Of a stretch of 64,000 nucleotides of DNA, positions 23,190-33,508 are shown in pieces. Made by a program: the position numbers and the translations under genes. Within the stretch, counting starts at the first letter, position 1. Every line of letters starts with the position of its first letter. Below the pieces are notes generated by a model, which had not been told where the DNA came from, did no database searches, and saw only the letters and a list, made by a program, of their open reading frames with translations. Source of the DNA: Mycolicibacillus koreensis (GTDB lineage: Bacteria; Actinomycetota; Actinomycetes; Mycobacteriales; Mycobacteriaceae); contig NZ_NCXO01000004.1 of the NCBI RefSeq assembly GCF_002104795.1, forward strand, positions 1 to 64,000, in the 5' to 3' direction.

Positions 23190-24485
23190 GTGGCTGACTC
23201 GATCCGTTCCGGCCTGCGCGAATTGAGCGCGTCCTCGGCGCGCGCTTTCCGTACCACCACCGCGCCTGACACCGCGTCGGTCCTGCGGGCCATCCTGTGG
23301 CCGCTGGCACTGCTGTTCGTCATTCACCGCAGCTATGTGCTGGCCACCAATGGCTACATCACCGACGACTTCGGCCCGGTCTACACCGCGGTGGTCAACT
23401 TCAAACTCGGCAATCCCGTCTACGGCGAGAACTTCGACTTCGTCGACCCGCACTACCTGTACCCGCCGGGCGGGACCTTGCTGATGGCCCCGTTCGGCTA
23501 TCTGCCGGTCGACGCCTCCCGCTACTGGTTCATCTTCTTCAACACCCTCGCGATCGTGGTGGCGGCGTATTTCCTGCTGCGACTGTTCAACTTCACGCTC
23601 TCCTCGGTGGCTGCCCCGGCGCTGCTGGCGGCGATGTTCTGCACCGAGGCGGTCACCAACACGTTGGTGTTCACCAACATCAACGGGTTGGTGCTACTCG
23701 CCGAGGTGTTGTTCTTCCGGTGGCTGCTCGACGGTAAACGCCGCAGCCAGTGGTGGGCCGGGGTCGCGATCGGGTTGAGCCTGGTGGTCAAACCGCTGCT
23801 CGGTCCACTGCTGTTGTTGCCGTTGCTCAATCGGCAGTGGCGCGCACTGGTCACCGCGTTCGCGGTGCCGGTGGTGTTCAACCTGGCGGCGATCCCGCTG
23901 CTGCGCGATCCGATGAGCTTCTACACCCGCACACTGCCCTACATCTTCTCCACCCGCGACTACTTCAACAGCTCCATCCTGGGCAACGGCGTCTATTACG
24001 GCCTGCCCATGTGGCTGATCATGGTGCTACGGCTCGCGGTAACGGTGCTGGCCGTGATCACGCTGTGGTTGCTCTACCGCTACTACCGGCAGCGCGACCC
24101 GCTGTTCTGGATGGCCACCTCCTCGGGGGTGTTGCTGCTGACGTCGTTCCTGGTGCTCTCCTTGGGCCAGGGCTACTACTCGATGATGCTGTTCCCGTTC
24201 CTGATGACGGTGGTGCTGCCCAATTCGGTGCTGCGCAACTGGCCGGCCTGGTTGGCGATCTACGGGTTCATGAGCGCCGACCGTTGGCTGCTCGGACACT
24301 GGCCGACCACCGGACGCGCCATCGAATACCTCAAGATCACCTACGGCTGGTCGCTGATGCTGATCGTGGTGTTCTGCGTGCTGTACTTCCGCTACCTCGA
24401 CGCGAAGGCGGAGGGCCGGCTGGACGAGGGCATCGACCGAGAGTGGATGCCCGCGCCGGCACGCCGCGCTAGCGTGGAGGCATGA
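23190..24485 (+). CDS. aftC: AftC alpha-(1->3)-arabinofuranosyltransferase
   Basis: 431 aa from GTG (ADSIRSGLRELSASSARA). GT-C (GT87) glycosyltransferase with about ten membrane helices and an early periplasmic loop TDDFGPVYTAVVNFKLGNPV bearing the acidic residues expected at the active site. YLYPPGGTLLMAPFGYLP follows. It uses decaprenyl-phosphoryl-arabinose to branch arabinan in arabinogalactan and lipoarabinomannan. Orthologue of Rv2673 in the same neighbourhood. Its stop overlaps the msrB start (ATGA), so the two are translationally coupled. Confidence 0.88.
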   Translation: MADSIRSGLRELSASSARAFRTTTAPDTASVLRAILWPLALLFVIHRSYVLATNGYITDDFGPVYTAVVNFKLGNPVYGENFDFVDPHYLYPPGGTLLMAPFGYLPVDASRYWFIFFNTLAIVVAAYFLLRLFNFTLSSVAAPALLAAMFCTEAVTNTLVFTNINGLVLLAEVLFFRWLLDGKRRSQWWAGVAIGLSLVVKPLLGPLLLLPLLNRQWRALVTAFAVPVVFNLAAIPLLRDPMSFYTRTLPYIFSTRDYFNSSILGNGVYYGLPMWLIMVLRLAVTVLAVITLWLLYRYYRQRDPLFWMATSSGVLLLTSFLVLSLGQGYYSMMLFPFLMTVVLPNSVLRNWPAWLAIYGFMSADRWLLGHWPTTGRAIEYLKITYGWSLMLIVVFCVLYFRYLDAKAEGRLDEGIDREWMPAPARRASVEA

Positions 24486-24907
24486 GCGCAGATCCGGACC
24501 CGCAGCCTGTTGTGGAGTTGACCGATTCCCAGTGGCGCGAGAAGCTCACCCCGCAGGAGTACGCGGTGTTGCGCCAAGCCGGCACCGAGCCACCCTTCAC
24601 CGGTGAGTACTACGAGACCGAAACCGAAGGGGTGTACCGCTGCCGGGCCTGCGGCGCCGAATTGTTCCGCAGCACCGAGAAATTCACCTCCCACTGCGGA
24701 TGGCCGTCGTTCTTCGACCCGGCCGCCTCCGAGGCGGTGATCCTGCGTCCGGATAATTCACTGGGCATGTCCCGCACCGAGGTGTTGTGCGCGAGCTGCC
24801 ACAGCCACCTGGGCCACTTGTTCGTCGGCGAGGGCTACCCGACCCCCACCGACCAGCGCTACTGCATCAATTCGGTCTGTCTGGACCTGGAGCCGACCGA
24901 GGCCTGA
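24482..24907 (+). CDS. msrB: peptide-methionine (R)-S-oxide reductase MsrB
   Basis: 141 aa. Zinc-site CxxC pairs CRACGAE and CASCHSH, SHCGWPSFFDP, GHLFVGEGYP, and catalytic Cys in RYCINSVCLDL near the C-terminus. It reduces the R epimer of methionine sulfoxide with thioredoxin and repairs oxidised proteins in the cytoplasm. Orthologue of Rv2674c/Rv2674 position. Coupled to aftC. Confidence 0.92.
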   Translation: MSADPDPQPVVELTDSQWREKLTPQEYAVLRQAGTEPPFTGEYYETETEGVYRCRACGAELFRSTEKFTSHCGWPSFFDPAASEAVILRPDNSLGMSRTEVLCASCHSHLGHLFVGEGYPTPTDQRYCINSVCLDLEPTEA

Positions 24908-25019
24908 GACAGCCGGGGACATCGATCCGCACGTTTGCGTCTGCCGCAGCCAGGTCTTCGCACTCAAAGGTGAGTTTCAGCAAGCCCACCGCCGCTGGCG
25001 CACCGATTCTCGCGGCGGT

Positions 25020-25763
25020 TCAGTCGAGCCGGGTGGCGTGCACTTCCCAGAACGGGGCTTCGGCGATACCGTCGGTCAGCCACGGCTCGATGACGCGGAA
25101 GCGCTCCACAATCGGCCCGAGGCGATCGGAGAGCGCCGGGTTGTTCTGCGCCATCTGTTCGAAGGCCGCCACACTGAAATGCACGCGGTAGCTGGTCGGC
25201 CCGATGTAGTCGAGACGCCACCCGGTCGGGGTGAGCAGCTCATCGAAGTGTCGCGCGGGCATCGCGCGTGGCATCCGGAATCCGTTGATCGTGTGCTCAC
25301 CGAAAGCGAACAGGAACAGCCGCGCCCCGGGGCGGGTGGCGCGGTGCAATGCTCGCGCGTAGTCGCATTGCGGCTCGTTGTCGGCGGCGAAGGTGTGGTA
25401 GAAGGCGCAGTCCACGACGGTGTCGAACCGGTTCTCGATGCCGGTGAGGGTGCGGGCGTCGGCCAACTCGAACGTCACGTTCACCCCGGCGGCCTCGGCG
25501 TTACGCCGGGCGCGGTCCAGCGCCGCCGGGGCGACGTCGATGCCGGTGACTGAATGGCCGCAGGAGGCCAGGTGAATCGCGTTGTAGCCGGGCCCGGTGC
25601 CCTGGTCGAGCACCTCACCGCGGATCGCGCCGAGGGCGGCGAGCCGCCGCACCACCGGCTGCGGCCCGCCGACGTCCCACGGGGTCGCCGAGGGCAGGCC
25701 GTGGGCGGTGTGGGCGTCGCGGTAGCGCTCGTCGAACTGGTTGGGGTCCGGCGGGGCGCTCAC
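25020..25763 (-). CDS. SAM-dependent methyltransferase (Rv2675c-like)
   Basis: 247 aa from the GTG at 25763, which overlaps the chdC stop (GTGA). [20 protein letters not shown], motif [20 protein letters not shown] (Gln in place of the second acidic/Ala residue), [33 protein letters not shown], and [17 protein letters not shown]. Class I methyltransferase with unknown substrate; part of the heme-gene cluster by position (hemE-hemY-chdC-this gene, all leftward and coupled). The prophage methyltransferase at 11750-12204/1520-1738 is a recognisable paralogue (shared PWDxGxPQP, RARxNAxAAGVxVxF). Confidence 0.82.
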   Translation of the reverse strand: MSAPPDPNQFDERYRDAHTAHGLPSATPWDVGGPQPVVRRLAALGAIRGEVLDQGTGPGYNAIHLASCGHSVTGIDVAPAALDRARRNAEAAGVNVTFELADARTLTGIENRFDTVVDCAFYHTFAADNEPQCDYARALHRATRPGARLFLFAFGEHTINGFRMPRAMPARHFDELLTPTGWRLDYIGPTSYRVHFSVAAFEQMAQNNPALSDRLGPIVERFRVIEPWLTDGIAEAPFWEVHATRLD

Positions 25764-26455
25764 GGCAGCGCGTTCACGAGCCGCTCGACGTCGACCCGCG
25801 GTCCGACGAAGAACGGGGTCTCCTCCCGGGTGTGCCGCCGAGCGTCGGTGGCCCGCAGGTCGCGCATCAGATCGACGATGCGGTCGAGTTCCGGCCCCTC
25901 GAACGCCAGCAACCACTCGTAGTCACCGAGCGCGAACGCCGGCACGGTGTTGGCCCGCACATCCTTGTAGGGCCGGGCGGCCATGCCGTGTTCGGCCAGC
26001 ATCCGGCGTCGCTCCTCATCGGGCAGCAGGTACCACTCGTAGGACCGCACGAACGGATACACGCAGATGTAGGCGCCGGGATCCTCCCCGGCGATGAACG
26101 CCGGCACGTGGCTTTTGTTGAACTCGGCCGGGCGGTGCAGCGCCACGCTGCTCCACACCGCGGTGCTGGCACGGCCCAGCGCGGTGGTGCGCCGGAAGTC
26201 GGCGTAGGTGGCCTGCAGGGCCTCCACCCGGTCGGCGTGGGTCCAGAACATGAAGTCCGCGTCGGCGCGCAGTCCGGCGATGTCGTAGACGCCGCGCACC
26301 ACCACCCCGTTGTCCTCCTGGCGTTTGAGGAACGCGGCGGTTTCGTCGGCGACCGCGGCGCGATCCTCACCGAGCTCGCCGGGTTTCACCGCGAACACCG
26401 AGAACATCAGATAGCGCAGGGTCGCGTTCAAATTGTCGTAGTCGAGCTTGGTCAT
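25760..26455 (-). CDS. chdC: coproheme decarboxylase ChdC (HemQ)
   Basis: 231 aa, Dyp/chlorite-dismutase-like fold. Starts [20 protein letters not shown]. Conserved parts: [62 protein letters not shown] (with the catalytic-loop Tyr and the propionate-contacting region), [20 protein letters not shown]. It converts coproheme III to heme b with H2O2, the last step of the actinobacterial coproporphyrin route. Orthologue of Rv2676c. It follows hemY by 54 bases and overlaps the methyltransferase gene. Confidence 0.92.
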   Translation of the reverse strand: MTKLDYDNLNATLRYLMFSVFAVKPGELGEDRAAVADETAAFLKRQEDNGVVVRGVYDIAGLRADADFMFWTHADRVEALQATYADFRRTTALGRASTAVWSSVALHRPAEFNKSHVPAFIAGEDPGAYICVYPFVRSYEWYLLPDEERRRMLAEHGMAARPYKDVRANTVPAFALGDYEWLLAFEGPELDRIVDLMRDLRATDARRHTREETPFFVGPRVDVERLVNALP

Positions 26456-26509
26456 CGACGCCGATCCTCCTCATCGGTTCGCCCCGCGTGGTCGCCGGCG
26501 AGCATGCCG

Positions 26510-27886
26510 CTATCGTGCCACGCCGGACCCGGTCTCCCCTATGACCTTGGCCACCGCGGCACCCGCCGCCGCGACACACGCCGGCACCCCGATGCCGTCG
26601 AGATAGTTGCCGGCGACCGCCAACCCGGGTGGCAGACCGGAACGCAACTCCGCGACCAGCCCGGCGTGGCCGGGTCCGTACTGCGGGAGTGCGTCCTGCC
26701 AACGCGCGACGACCGCGTCGACCGGGGCGATCGACGCCTCGAACACCGTCGCCAGATCCTCCAGCGCCCACCGCAACAACTGCTCGTCGTCGACCGCGCT
26801 GACACGGTACGCGCCGCTGTCCCCGAACCGGCCGAACGACAACCGCAGCAGCTCCACGTCGCCGTGTCGGCCCCATTTGCGGCTCGACAACGTGATCGCC
26901 TTGGCCCGCAACGGCTCTCCGCTGGCCACCAGGACCCCGGACCGGTCGGGCAGTGCGGTGTCGCCGGGCAGCGCCAACGCCACCACCGCCGAGGAGGCGC
27001 TCGGGATGCGACGACTGGCCGCCGCGACCGTAGGGGCGGCCTCGGCCAGCAGCGACCCGACTTGCGGTGCCGGGACGGCCACGATCACCCCGGTCGCCGC
27101 CCAGGTGGCCCCGGTGGCGTCGCGCAGCACCCATCCCCCGGTCGAGTCGGGGCGCACGGCGGTGACCGCGGCGCTCACCCGGGTGGGGGCGGCCGCGGCG
27201 ACCAGCGCGTCGAGTAGCACCCGGTAGCCGCCGTCGAGCGCGCCGAACACCGGCCCGACCGGTCCGCTGGGCAGCGCCGCACGCACCGCCGCGAGCAGGC
27301 TCGGGGCGCCGTCGTCGAGGGCGGCGGCCAGGGTCGGCGCGGCGGCGCGCAGCCCGATGCTGGCCGCCGACCCGGCGTACACCCCGCTGAGCAGGGGATC
27401 CACCGACCGGGCCACCACCTGATCACCGAATCGGTCACCGACCAGCGCGCCCACCGCCGGATCGTCCCCGCGGCGCCAGTCCAGCGGCCGGGTCGGTTCG
27501 GCGTCGATGCGGGCCACGGTGGCCGCATCGACCAGCCCGGCCACCGACTGCGCCGTCGACGGGATGCCGCCGACGGTGGCCTCCGGCAGCGGATGCAGAC
27601 CCTGGCGGCTGTAGATCAGCGGCCGCACCCCGGTGGTCTCGCGCTGCCGGTGCGCCAACCCGAGCTCGGCCAGCAGTGCCGGCACCTCGGGGCGGCGCCG
27701 CACGAACGCCTCGGCGCCGACATCCATCGGCTCGCCGCCGACCTGTTCGGTGCGCAGCACCCCGCCGAGGCGCTCAGCCGGATCGAACAGCGTGATCGCC
27801 GCGGCCGGGCCCAGCGCGACCCGCAGGCGGTAGGCGGCCACCAGGCCGGAGATCCCGCCGCCGACGACGCAGTAGGTGCGGCTCAC
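26510..27886 (-). CDS. hemY: coproporphyrinogen III oxidase HemY (CgoX)
   Basis: 458 aa from the GTG at 27886, overlapping the hemE stop (GTGA). FAD dinucleotide motif at the very start [18 protein letters not shown], then [20 protein letters not shown], and a C-terminal FAD contact [20 protein letters not shown]. Oxygen-dependent oxidase of the protoporphyrinogen oxidase family; in actinobacteria with ChdC the substrate is coproporphyrinogen III. Orthologue of Rv2677c. Confidence 0.9.
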   Translation of the reverse strand: MSRTYCVVGGGISGLVAAYRLRVALGPAAAITLFDPAERLGGVLRTEQVGGEPMDVGAEAFVRRRPEVPALLAELGLAHRQRETTGVRPLIYSRQGLHPLPEATVGGIPSTAQSVAGLVDAATVARIDAEPTRPLDWRRGDDPAVGALVGDRFGDQVVARSVDPLLSGVYAGSAASIGLRAAAPTLAAALDDGAPSLLAAVRAALPSGPVGPVFGALDGGYRVLLDALVAAAAPTRVSAAVTAVRPDSTGGWVLRDATGATWAATGVIVAVPAPQVGSLLAEAAPTVAAASRRIPSASSAVVALALPGDTALPDRSGVLVASGEPLRAKAITLSSRKWGRHGDVELLRLSFGRFGDSGAYRVSAVDDEQLLRWALEDLATVFEASIAPVDAVVARWQDALPQYGPGHAGLVAELRSGLPPGLAVAGNYLDGIGVPACVAAAGAAVAKVIGETGSGVAR

Positions 27887-28944
27887 AGGGAATGAACCAG
27901 TGCCACCAGCTCGGTGAGGATGCCCGGATCCGTCTCGGGCAGCACCCCGTGGCCGAGGTTGAAGATGTGACCGCTGGCCCCTGCGGCGACGGCCTGCCGT
28001 CCGGCGTCGACGACGTCGCGGGCGGCGCGCTGCACCGCCGGCCACCCGGTCAGCAACACCACCGGGTCCAGGTTGCCCTGCAGCGCGGTGCCCGGCTCGA
28101 CCCGGCGGGCCGCGTCGGGCAGGGCGGTTCGCCAGTCCACACCGACCACTCCGGCCGCGGCCGGCCGGACGGCCTCCGACATCGCCCCCAGCAGTTCGGC
28201 GGTGCCCACCCCGAAATGGGTCATCGGCACACCGCGGCCGGCCAGCTCGGTGAAGACACGGGCGCTGTGCGGCAGCACATGGCGGCGGTAGTCGGCCAGC
28301 GACAGGGTGCCCGCCCAGGAGTCGAACAGCTGCACCGCGTCGACGCCGGCGTCGAGTTGCACGGTGAGAAACGCGATGGTGATGTCGGTCAGCGCGGTCA
28401 TCAGGGCGTGCCAGCTCTGCGGCTCGGCGAGCATCATCGCCTTGGTGCGGGCGTGGTTGCGGCTCGGCCCGCCCTCCACCAGATAGGAGGCCAGGGTGAA
28501 CGGCGCGCCGGCGAACCCGATCAACGCCACGTCCCCGAGTTCGCCGACCAGCGCCTCGACCGCGGCCGACACCGGGGCCACCGCGGCCGGATCCAGCGCG
28601 GTGATCGCAGCGATGTCGGCGGCCGAGCGCACCGGGTTGGCGATGACCGGCCCGACGTCGGGCACGATGTCGACGTCGATGCCCGCGCCGCGCAGCGGCA
28701 CCACGATGTCGGAGAACAGGATCGCCGCGTCCACCCGGTGCCGGCGCACCGGCTGAAGGGTGATCTCGGTGACCAGTTCGGCGTCGAAGCAGGCACTCAT
28801 CATGGTGTGCTGGGCGCGCAACGCCCGGTACTCCGGCAACGATCGGCCGGCTTGCCGCATGAACCAGACCGGCACCCGCTGCGGGGTGCGGCCGGTGGCG
28901 GCCGCCAAATAGGGGGAATCGGGCAGCTCACGACGGGTACTCAT
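27883..28944 (-). CDS. hemE: uroporphyrinogen decarboxylase HemE
   Basis: 353 aa from [20 protein letters not shown]. The family signature [17 protein letters not shown] holds the catalytic Arg pair; [25 protein letters not shown] and the C-terminal [11 protein letters not shown] are all present. Decarboxylates uroporphyrinogen III to coproporphyrinogen III, the substrate of HemY next door. Orthologue of Rv2678c. First gene of the leftward heme operon hemE-hemY-chdC-methyltransferase. Confidence 0.95.
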   Translation of the reverse strand: MSTRRELPDSPYLAAATGRTPQRVPVWFMRQAGRSLPEYRALRAQHTMMSACFDAELVTEITLQPVRRHRVDAAILFSDIVVPLRGAGIDVDIVPDVGPVIANPVRSAADIAAITALDPAAVAPVSAAVEALVGELGDVALIGFAGAPFTLASYLVEGGPSRNHARTKAMMLAEPQSWHALMTALTDITIAFLTVQLDAGVDAVQLFDSWAGTLSLADYRRHVLPHSARVFTELAGRGVPMTHFGVGTAELLGAMSEAVRPAAAGVVGVDWRTALPDAARRVEPGTALQGNLDPVVLLTGWPAVQRAARDVVDAGRQAVAAGASGHIFNLGHGVLPETDPGILTELVALVHSL

Positions 28945-29141
28945 CGGGGTCCATGCTGCCATGTCGCCGAACCGGCCCGGACCGGGCCGACGCAGGTCGG
29001 CGCGCCTGCCCGGCGGTGTCGCCCAGGCGGGTTAGCGTAAAACTGTGGCATGCGCCGTTGAGGTCCGGGTACGCACCGGGCTTCGCGACGCCACGCCGCC
29101 GCCGGCACGATACGCAACGACGCGATGAGGAGGAGCGGCGC

Positions 29142-29729
29142 GTGACTTCTGTGGAACCGGCCCCGTTCCGCGAGGCCGTCGCGGCGATGGCCGCGGCGAC
29201 CGCACGCCCGGAGATCGAACTGGCCCCGATCCGCCCGCCGCAGCGGCTGGCGCCCTACAGCTATGCACTGGGCGCCGAGGTCACCCATCCCGAGCTGGAG
29301 GCCGCCCCGGATCCCGAGGCTTCCGACCAGGATGCGTTCGGGCGGCTGATCCTGCTCTACGACCCGGAGGGCTCGGAGGCATGGGACGGCACCATGCGCC
29401 TGGTGGCCTATATCCAGGCCGACCTCGATCCCAGCGAGGCCGTCGACCCGCTGATGCCGGAGGTGGTGTGGAGCTGGCTGGCCGAGGCGTTGGATTCGCA
29501 CACCACTCAAGCGATCGCGTTGGGCGGCACCGTCACCGCCACCACCTCGGTGCGCTACGGCGACATCGCCGGACCGACCCGCGCTCATCAGCTGGAGCTG
29601 CGGGCGTCGTGGACGGCGACCATCCCCAACCTCGATGAGCACGTCAACGCGTTCTGCGATGTGCTCGAACACGCCTCGGGGCTGCCACCGGTGGGGGTCA
29701 CCGATCTGGGGTCGCGCACGCGCACCTGA
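29142..29729 (+). CDS. DUF3000 protein (Rv2680-like)
   Basis: 195 aa from a GTG with AGGAGGAG upstream (TSVEPAPFREAVAAMAAAT). Actinobacterial DUF3000: IELAPIRPPQRLAPYSYALG, GRLILLYDPEGSEAWDGTMR, VVWSWLAEALDSHTTQAIAL. Soluble alpha/beta protein of unknown function that is always next to the ribonuclease D-like gene; here they are 5 bases apart and likely co-transcribed. Confidence 0.82.
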   Translation: MTSVEPAPFREAVAAMAAATARPEIELAPIRPPQRLAPYSYALGAEVTHPELEAAPDPEASDQDAFGRLILLYDPEGSEAWDGTMRLVAYIQADLDPSEAVDPLMPEVVWSWLAEALDSHTTQAIALGGTVTATTSVRYGDIAGPTRAHQLELRASWTATIPNLDEHVNAFCDVLEHASGLPPVGVTDLGSRTRT

Positions 29730-29734
29730 CCCAC

Positions 29735-31042
29735 GTGACTATGCCCGACACTCCCCCCGACATCGACGCGGCCGACACCGACGCGGCCGACACCGACGCC
29801 GTTGAACCCGCACCGACCCCGTTGCTGCACCCCGGCGACGGCATCCCGGAGGTGGCGGTCAGCGGCGGGCAGATCGCCGCCGCCGCCGAGCAGCTCGACG
29901 GCGGTGAGGGACCGTTCGCGGTGGACGCCGAACGCGCCTCCGGATTCCGCTACTCCAACCGCGCGTACCTGATCCAGATCCGGCGCCGCGGGGCGGGCAC
30001 GGTCCTGATCGACCCGGTCGGCGACGGCGGCGACCCGGCGCGGCTGCTGGCTCCGCTGGCGTCGGTGCTCGGCGCCGACGAATGGATTCTGCACGCCGCC
30101 GACCAGGATCTGCCGTGTCTGGCCGAGGTGGGGCTGCGCCCGCCGGCGCTGTATGACACCGAACTGGCCGGCCGGCTGGCCGGTTTCGATCGGGTGAACC
30201 TGGCGACGATGGTGCAGCGTCTGTTGGGGTTGGGGCTGGCCAAGGGCCACGGCGCCGCCGACTGGTCGCGGCGGCCGCTGCCCGCCGATTGGTTGAACTA
30301 TGCGGCGCTGGACGTCGAGGTGCTCATCGAATTGCGCACCGAGATCGCCGCGGTGTTGGCCGAGCAGGGCAAAACCGAGTGGGCTGCCCAGGAGTTCGCC
30401 CACCTTCAGACGTTCGAGGCGCCTCCCACCCGCCGTGACCGGTGGCGGCGCACCTCGGGAATCCACAAGGTGCGCGGGAGCCGCGGGTTGGCCGCGGTGC
30501 GGGAGTTGTGGCTGGTCCGCGATCGGATCGCCCAACGCCGCGATATCGCACCGGGCCGGATCCTGCCCGACAAGGCGATCATCGACGCAGCGTTGCGCGA
30601 CCCGACCACCGTCAGCGAACTGCTGGAGCTACCGGTTTTCGGCGGACGCAAACAGCGCCGCAACGCCGAGGTCTGGGTCGCCGCGTTGGCGGCCGCGCGC
30701 CAGAACCCGAACCCGCCGCCGAAGACCGAGGCCGCCAATGGCCCGCCACCGGTGGTGCGGTGGGCGAAGAAGAAACCGGAGGCCGCCGAGCGCCTGGAGG
30801 CCGCCCGCGCAGCGGTGGGCGCCATCGCCGAGAAGGTGTCGGTGCCGACGGAGAATCTGCTCGCCCCCGACCTGGTGCGTCGGATCTGCTGGGAGTGGGA
30901 CGACCACGGGGTTCCCGACGATGCGACAACCGCGGTGGAGACGGCGCTGCGCACCGGAGATGCACGCCCGTGGCAGCGTGATCTGGTCACCGCCACGCTC
31001 GCTGAGGTACTGGCCCGCCCGCCGCGCACGGCACCGTCGTGA
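29735..31042 (+). CDS. ribonuclease D-like 3'-5' exonuclease with HRDC domain
   Basis: 435 aa (GTG at 29735; ATG two codons later also possible). DEDD exonuclease domain: AVDAERASGFRY (Exo I D-x-E), HAADQDLPCL (Exo II D), LNYAALDVEVLIELR (Exo III Y-x3-D). A HRDC domain follows (RDRIAQRRDIAPGRILPDKA, PTTVSELLELPVFGGRKQRR). Likely trims structured RNA 3' ends. Orthologue of Rv2681. The N-terminal 25 residues contain a DAADTDAADTDA repeat of no known role. Confidence 0.87.
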   Translation: MTMPDTPPDIDAADTDAADTDAVEPAPTPLLHPGDGIPEVAVSGGQIAAAAEQLDGGEGPFAVDAERASGFRYSNRAYLIQIRRRGAGTVLIDPVGDGGDPARLLAPLASVLGADEWILHAADQDLPCLAEVGLRPPALYDTELAGRLAGFDRVNLATMVQRLLGLGLAKGHGAADWSRRPLPADWLNYAALDVEVLIELRTEIAAVLAEQGKTEWAAQEFAHLQTFEAPPTRRDRWRRTSGIHKVRGSRGLAAVRELWLVRDRIAQRRDIAPGRILPDKAIIDAALRDPTTVSELLELPVFGGRKQRRNAEVWVAALAAARQNPNPPPKTEAANGPPPVVRWAKKKPEAAERLEAARAAVGAIAEKVSVPTENLLAPDLVRRICWEWDDHGVPDDATTAVETALRTGDARPWQRDLVTATLAEVLARPPRTAPS

Positions 31043-31096
31043 CGCCCTGGGAACCCCTGAGGCCCCGGTCCTCAGCGCCCCGGTCGGATCCGGAGG

Positions 31097-33016
31097 TCAG
31101 TCGGCGTGCTGATCGAGGTGCTGCTCTGCTGTGGTGTCGGTGTTGGCGAGTGCGGCCACCCAACCGGTGATCTGGCGAGCGATGTCCTGTTCGGTCAGTC
31201 CGGCCTCCGCGAGCACCTGCGATCGGGAGGCGTGGTCGTAAAACCGTTGCGGCAGACCGACATCGCGACAAGGGACATCGATCTCCGCGGCGCGCAACGC
31301 GGCGGAGACCGCTGAGCCGATGCCGCCGGCCACGCCGTTGTCCTCGACGGTGACCACCAGTTTGTGCTCGGCGGCCAGTGGTGCCAGCGCCGGCGGTACC
31401 GGCAGCACCCAGCGTGGATCCACCACCGTGACCCCTATGCCCTGGTCACGCAGCCGGTGAGCCACCGCCAGCGCCATCGGCGCGAACGCCCCCACCGAGA
31501 TCAGCAACACGTCGTCGTTGAGGTCGTCGGCGGGTGCGGCGAGCACATCAAGGCCGTCACGATGGCCAATAGCCGGGATGTCCTCGCCCACATCACCTTT
31601 GGGAAACCGGATCGCGGTCGGACCGTCGTCGACGTCGAGAGCTTCGCCGAGCTGTTCGTGCAGCCGGATCCCGTCACGCGGGGCGGCCACCCGGATCCCG
31701 GGAACCACGTTGAGCATCGACAGGTCCCACATGCCGTTATGGCTGGCCCCGTCGGGGCCGGTGACCCCGGCGCGGTCGAGCACCAGCGTCACCGGCAGCT
31801 GATGCAGCGCCACGTCCATCATGATCTGGTCGAAGGCCCGGTTGAGGAACGTCGAGTAGATCGCCACCACCGGGTGCAGCCCGCCCATCGCCAGCCCGGC
31901 CGCCGAGGTCATCGCGTGCTGTTCGGCGATGCCGACGTCGAACAGCCGGTCGGGGAACCGCTGGCCGAAGGCGGCCAGCCCGGTCGGTCCGGCCATCGCC
32001 GCGGTGATGGCCACCACGTCACGGCGGGCGCTGGCGTATTCGATCAGCGCGTCGGAGAACACCGCGGTCCAGCCGCGCCCGGGCGGTGTGGTGGCCCGCC
32101 CGGTCAGCGGGTCGATCGGGGCGGTGGCGTGCATCTGCTCGGCTTCGTCGTTCTCCGCCGGGGCGTAGCCGCGGCCCTTGCGGGTGGCCGCGTGCACGAT
32201 CACCGGGCCGTTGTAGGCCCGCGCACCGCGCAGCGCGACCTCGAGGGCGTGCAGGTCGTGGCCGTCCACCGGGCCCACGTATTTCAGCCCGAGGTCGGTG
32301 AAGAGCTCCTGCGGGCTCAGCGCGTCTTTGAGCCCCACCTTGACGCTGTGCAGCGCCTGGTAGCTCAACTCGCCGATCATCGGGATGCCCCGGATCAGCC
32401 GCCGTCCCTCGTCGAGCACCCGTTCGTAGCCGGGCTGCAGCCGCAGCGCCGCGAGGTGCTCGGCGAACCCGCCGATGGTCGGCGCGTAGCTGCGGCCGTT
32501 GTCGTTGATGACGATCACGACCGGGCGGTTGGCCGTCGCGATGTTGTTCAACGCCTCCCAGCACATTCCGCCGGTGAGAGCCCCGTCACCGACGACCGCC
32601 ACCACATGGCGGTTGCGGTGCCCGGTCAGTTCGAACGCCTTGGCCAACCCGTCGGCGTAGGACAGCGCGGTACTGGCGTGGCTGGACTCCACCCAGTCGT
32701 GTTCGCTCTCGGCACGGCACGGGTACCCGGACAGACCGCCTTTTTTGCGCAGCGTGTCGAAGTCCGGGCAGCGTCCGGTCAGCATCTTGTGCACGTAGGA
32801 CTGGTGACCGGTGTCGAAGATGATCGGGTCATGCGGGGAGTCGAAGACCCGGTGCAACGCCAACGTCAACTCGACGACGCCGAGGTTGGGGCCCAGGTGC
32901 CCGCCGGTGGCCGCCACCTTGTGGATGAGGAACTCGCGGATCTCGGCGGCCAGATCCCCCAGCTGCACCGAGCTCAGGTGCTGCAAATCAGCCGGGCCAC
33001 GGATCTGTTCGAGCAT
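31097..33016 (-). CDS. dxs: 1-deoxy-D-xylulose-5-phosphate synthase
   Basis: 639 aa from [20 protein letters not shown]. Thiamine diphosphate enzyme: [30 protein letters not shown] (TPP motif GDG...N), pyrimidine-domain [20 protein letters not shown], and transketolase C-terminal domain. Joins pyruvate and glyceraldehyde 3-phosphate, the entry and rate-setting step of the MEP route to isoprenoids (polyprenyl phosphate, menaquinone). Orthologue of Rv2682c. Divergent from the CBS-domain gene, 35 bases between starts. Confidence 0.95.
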   Translation of the reverse strand: MLEQIRGPADLQHLSSVQLGDLAAEIREFLIHKVAATGGHLGPNLGVVELTLALHRVFDSPHDPIIFDTGHQSYVHKMLTGRCPDFDTLRKKGGLSGYPCRAESEHDWVESSHASTALSYADGLAKAFELTGHRNRHVVAVVGDGALTGGMCWEALNNIATANRPVVIVINDNGRSYAPTIGGFAEHLAALRLQPGYERVLDEGRRLIRGIPMIGELSYQALHSVKVGLKDALSPQELFTDLGLKYVGPVDGHDLHALEVALRGARAYNGPVIVHAATRKGRGYAPAENDEAEQMHATAPIDPLTGRATTPPGRGWTAVFSDALIEYASARRDVVAITAAMAGPTGLAAFGQRFPDRLFDVGIAEQHAMTSAAGLAMGGLHPVVAIYSTFLNRAFDQIMMDVALHQLPVTLVLDRAGVTGPDGASHNGMWDLSMLNVVPGIRVAAPRDGIRLHEQLGEALDVDDGPTAIRFPKGDVGEDIPAIGHRDGLDVLAAPADDLNDDVLLISVGAFAPMALAVAHRLRDQGIGVTVVDPRWVLPVPPALAPLAAEHKLVVTVEDNGVAGGIGSAVSAALRAAEIDVPCRDVGLPQRFYDHASRSQVLAEAGLTEQDIARQITGWVAALANTDTTAEQHLDQHAD

Positions 33017-33051
33017 CTGGTCATTCTACGCAGCACGATAAGGTGCGGTGC

Positions 33052-33504
33052 ATGCACGCCGAAGACATCGCGGAGAGATTTCCGGTCGTCGCCATCGATT
33101 CCCCCGCCCTGGATGCCGCCCGACTGCTCGCCGATCACCGGCTGCCCGGCATCGTGGTCACCGACGGCTCGGGACGCCCCCACGCAGTGCTGCCGGCCTC
33201 GCAGGTGGTGGCGTTCATCGTGCCGCGCTATGTGCAGGACGACCCGTCGCTGGCCGGGGTGCTCAACGAGTCGATGGCCGACCGGATCGTGCAGGAACTC
33301 GACGGCAAGACGGTGCGCGACGTACTGCCCGAACACCTCCACGACGTCCCCCCGGTCGATGCCGACGACACCCTCGTCGAGGTGGCCGCGGCGATGTCGC
33401 GGCTGCACAGCCCGCTGCTGGCGGTGGACAAGGACGGACGGTTCGTCGGGGTGATCACCGCCTCGCGGGTGCTGGCCGCAGCGCTGGGCACCGGGGAGCG
33501 TTGA
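33052..33504 (+). CDS. CBS-domain pair protein (Rv2683-like)
   Basis: 150 aa from [20 protein letters not shown]. Two CBS motifs: [20 protein letters not shown] and [20 protein letters not shown], then [17 protein letters not shown] pairs bind adenine nucleotides and gate partner proteins. It ends 4 bases before the membrane transporter gene, so it may be its regulatory subunit. Orthologue of Rv2683. Confidence 0.8.
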   Translation: MHAEDIAERFPVVAIDSPALDAARLLADHRLPGIVVTDGSGRPHAVLPASQVVAFIVPRYVQDDPSLAGVLNESMADRIVQELDGKTVRDVLPEHLHDVPPVDADDTLVEVAAAMSRLHSPLLAVDKDGRFVGVITASRVLAAALGTGER

Positions 33505-33508
33505 GCCG

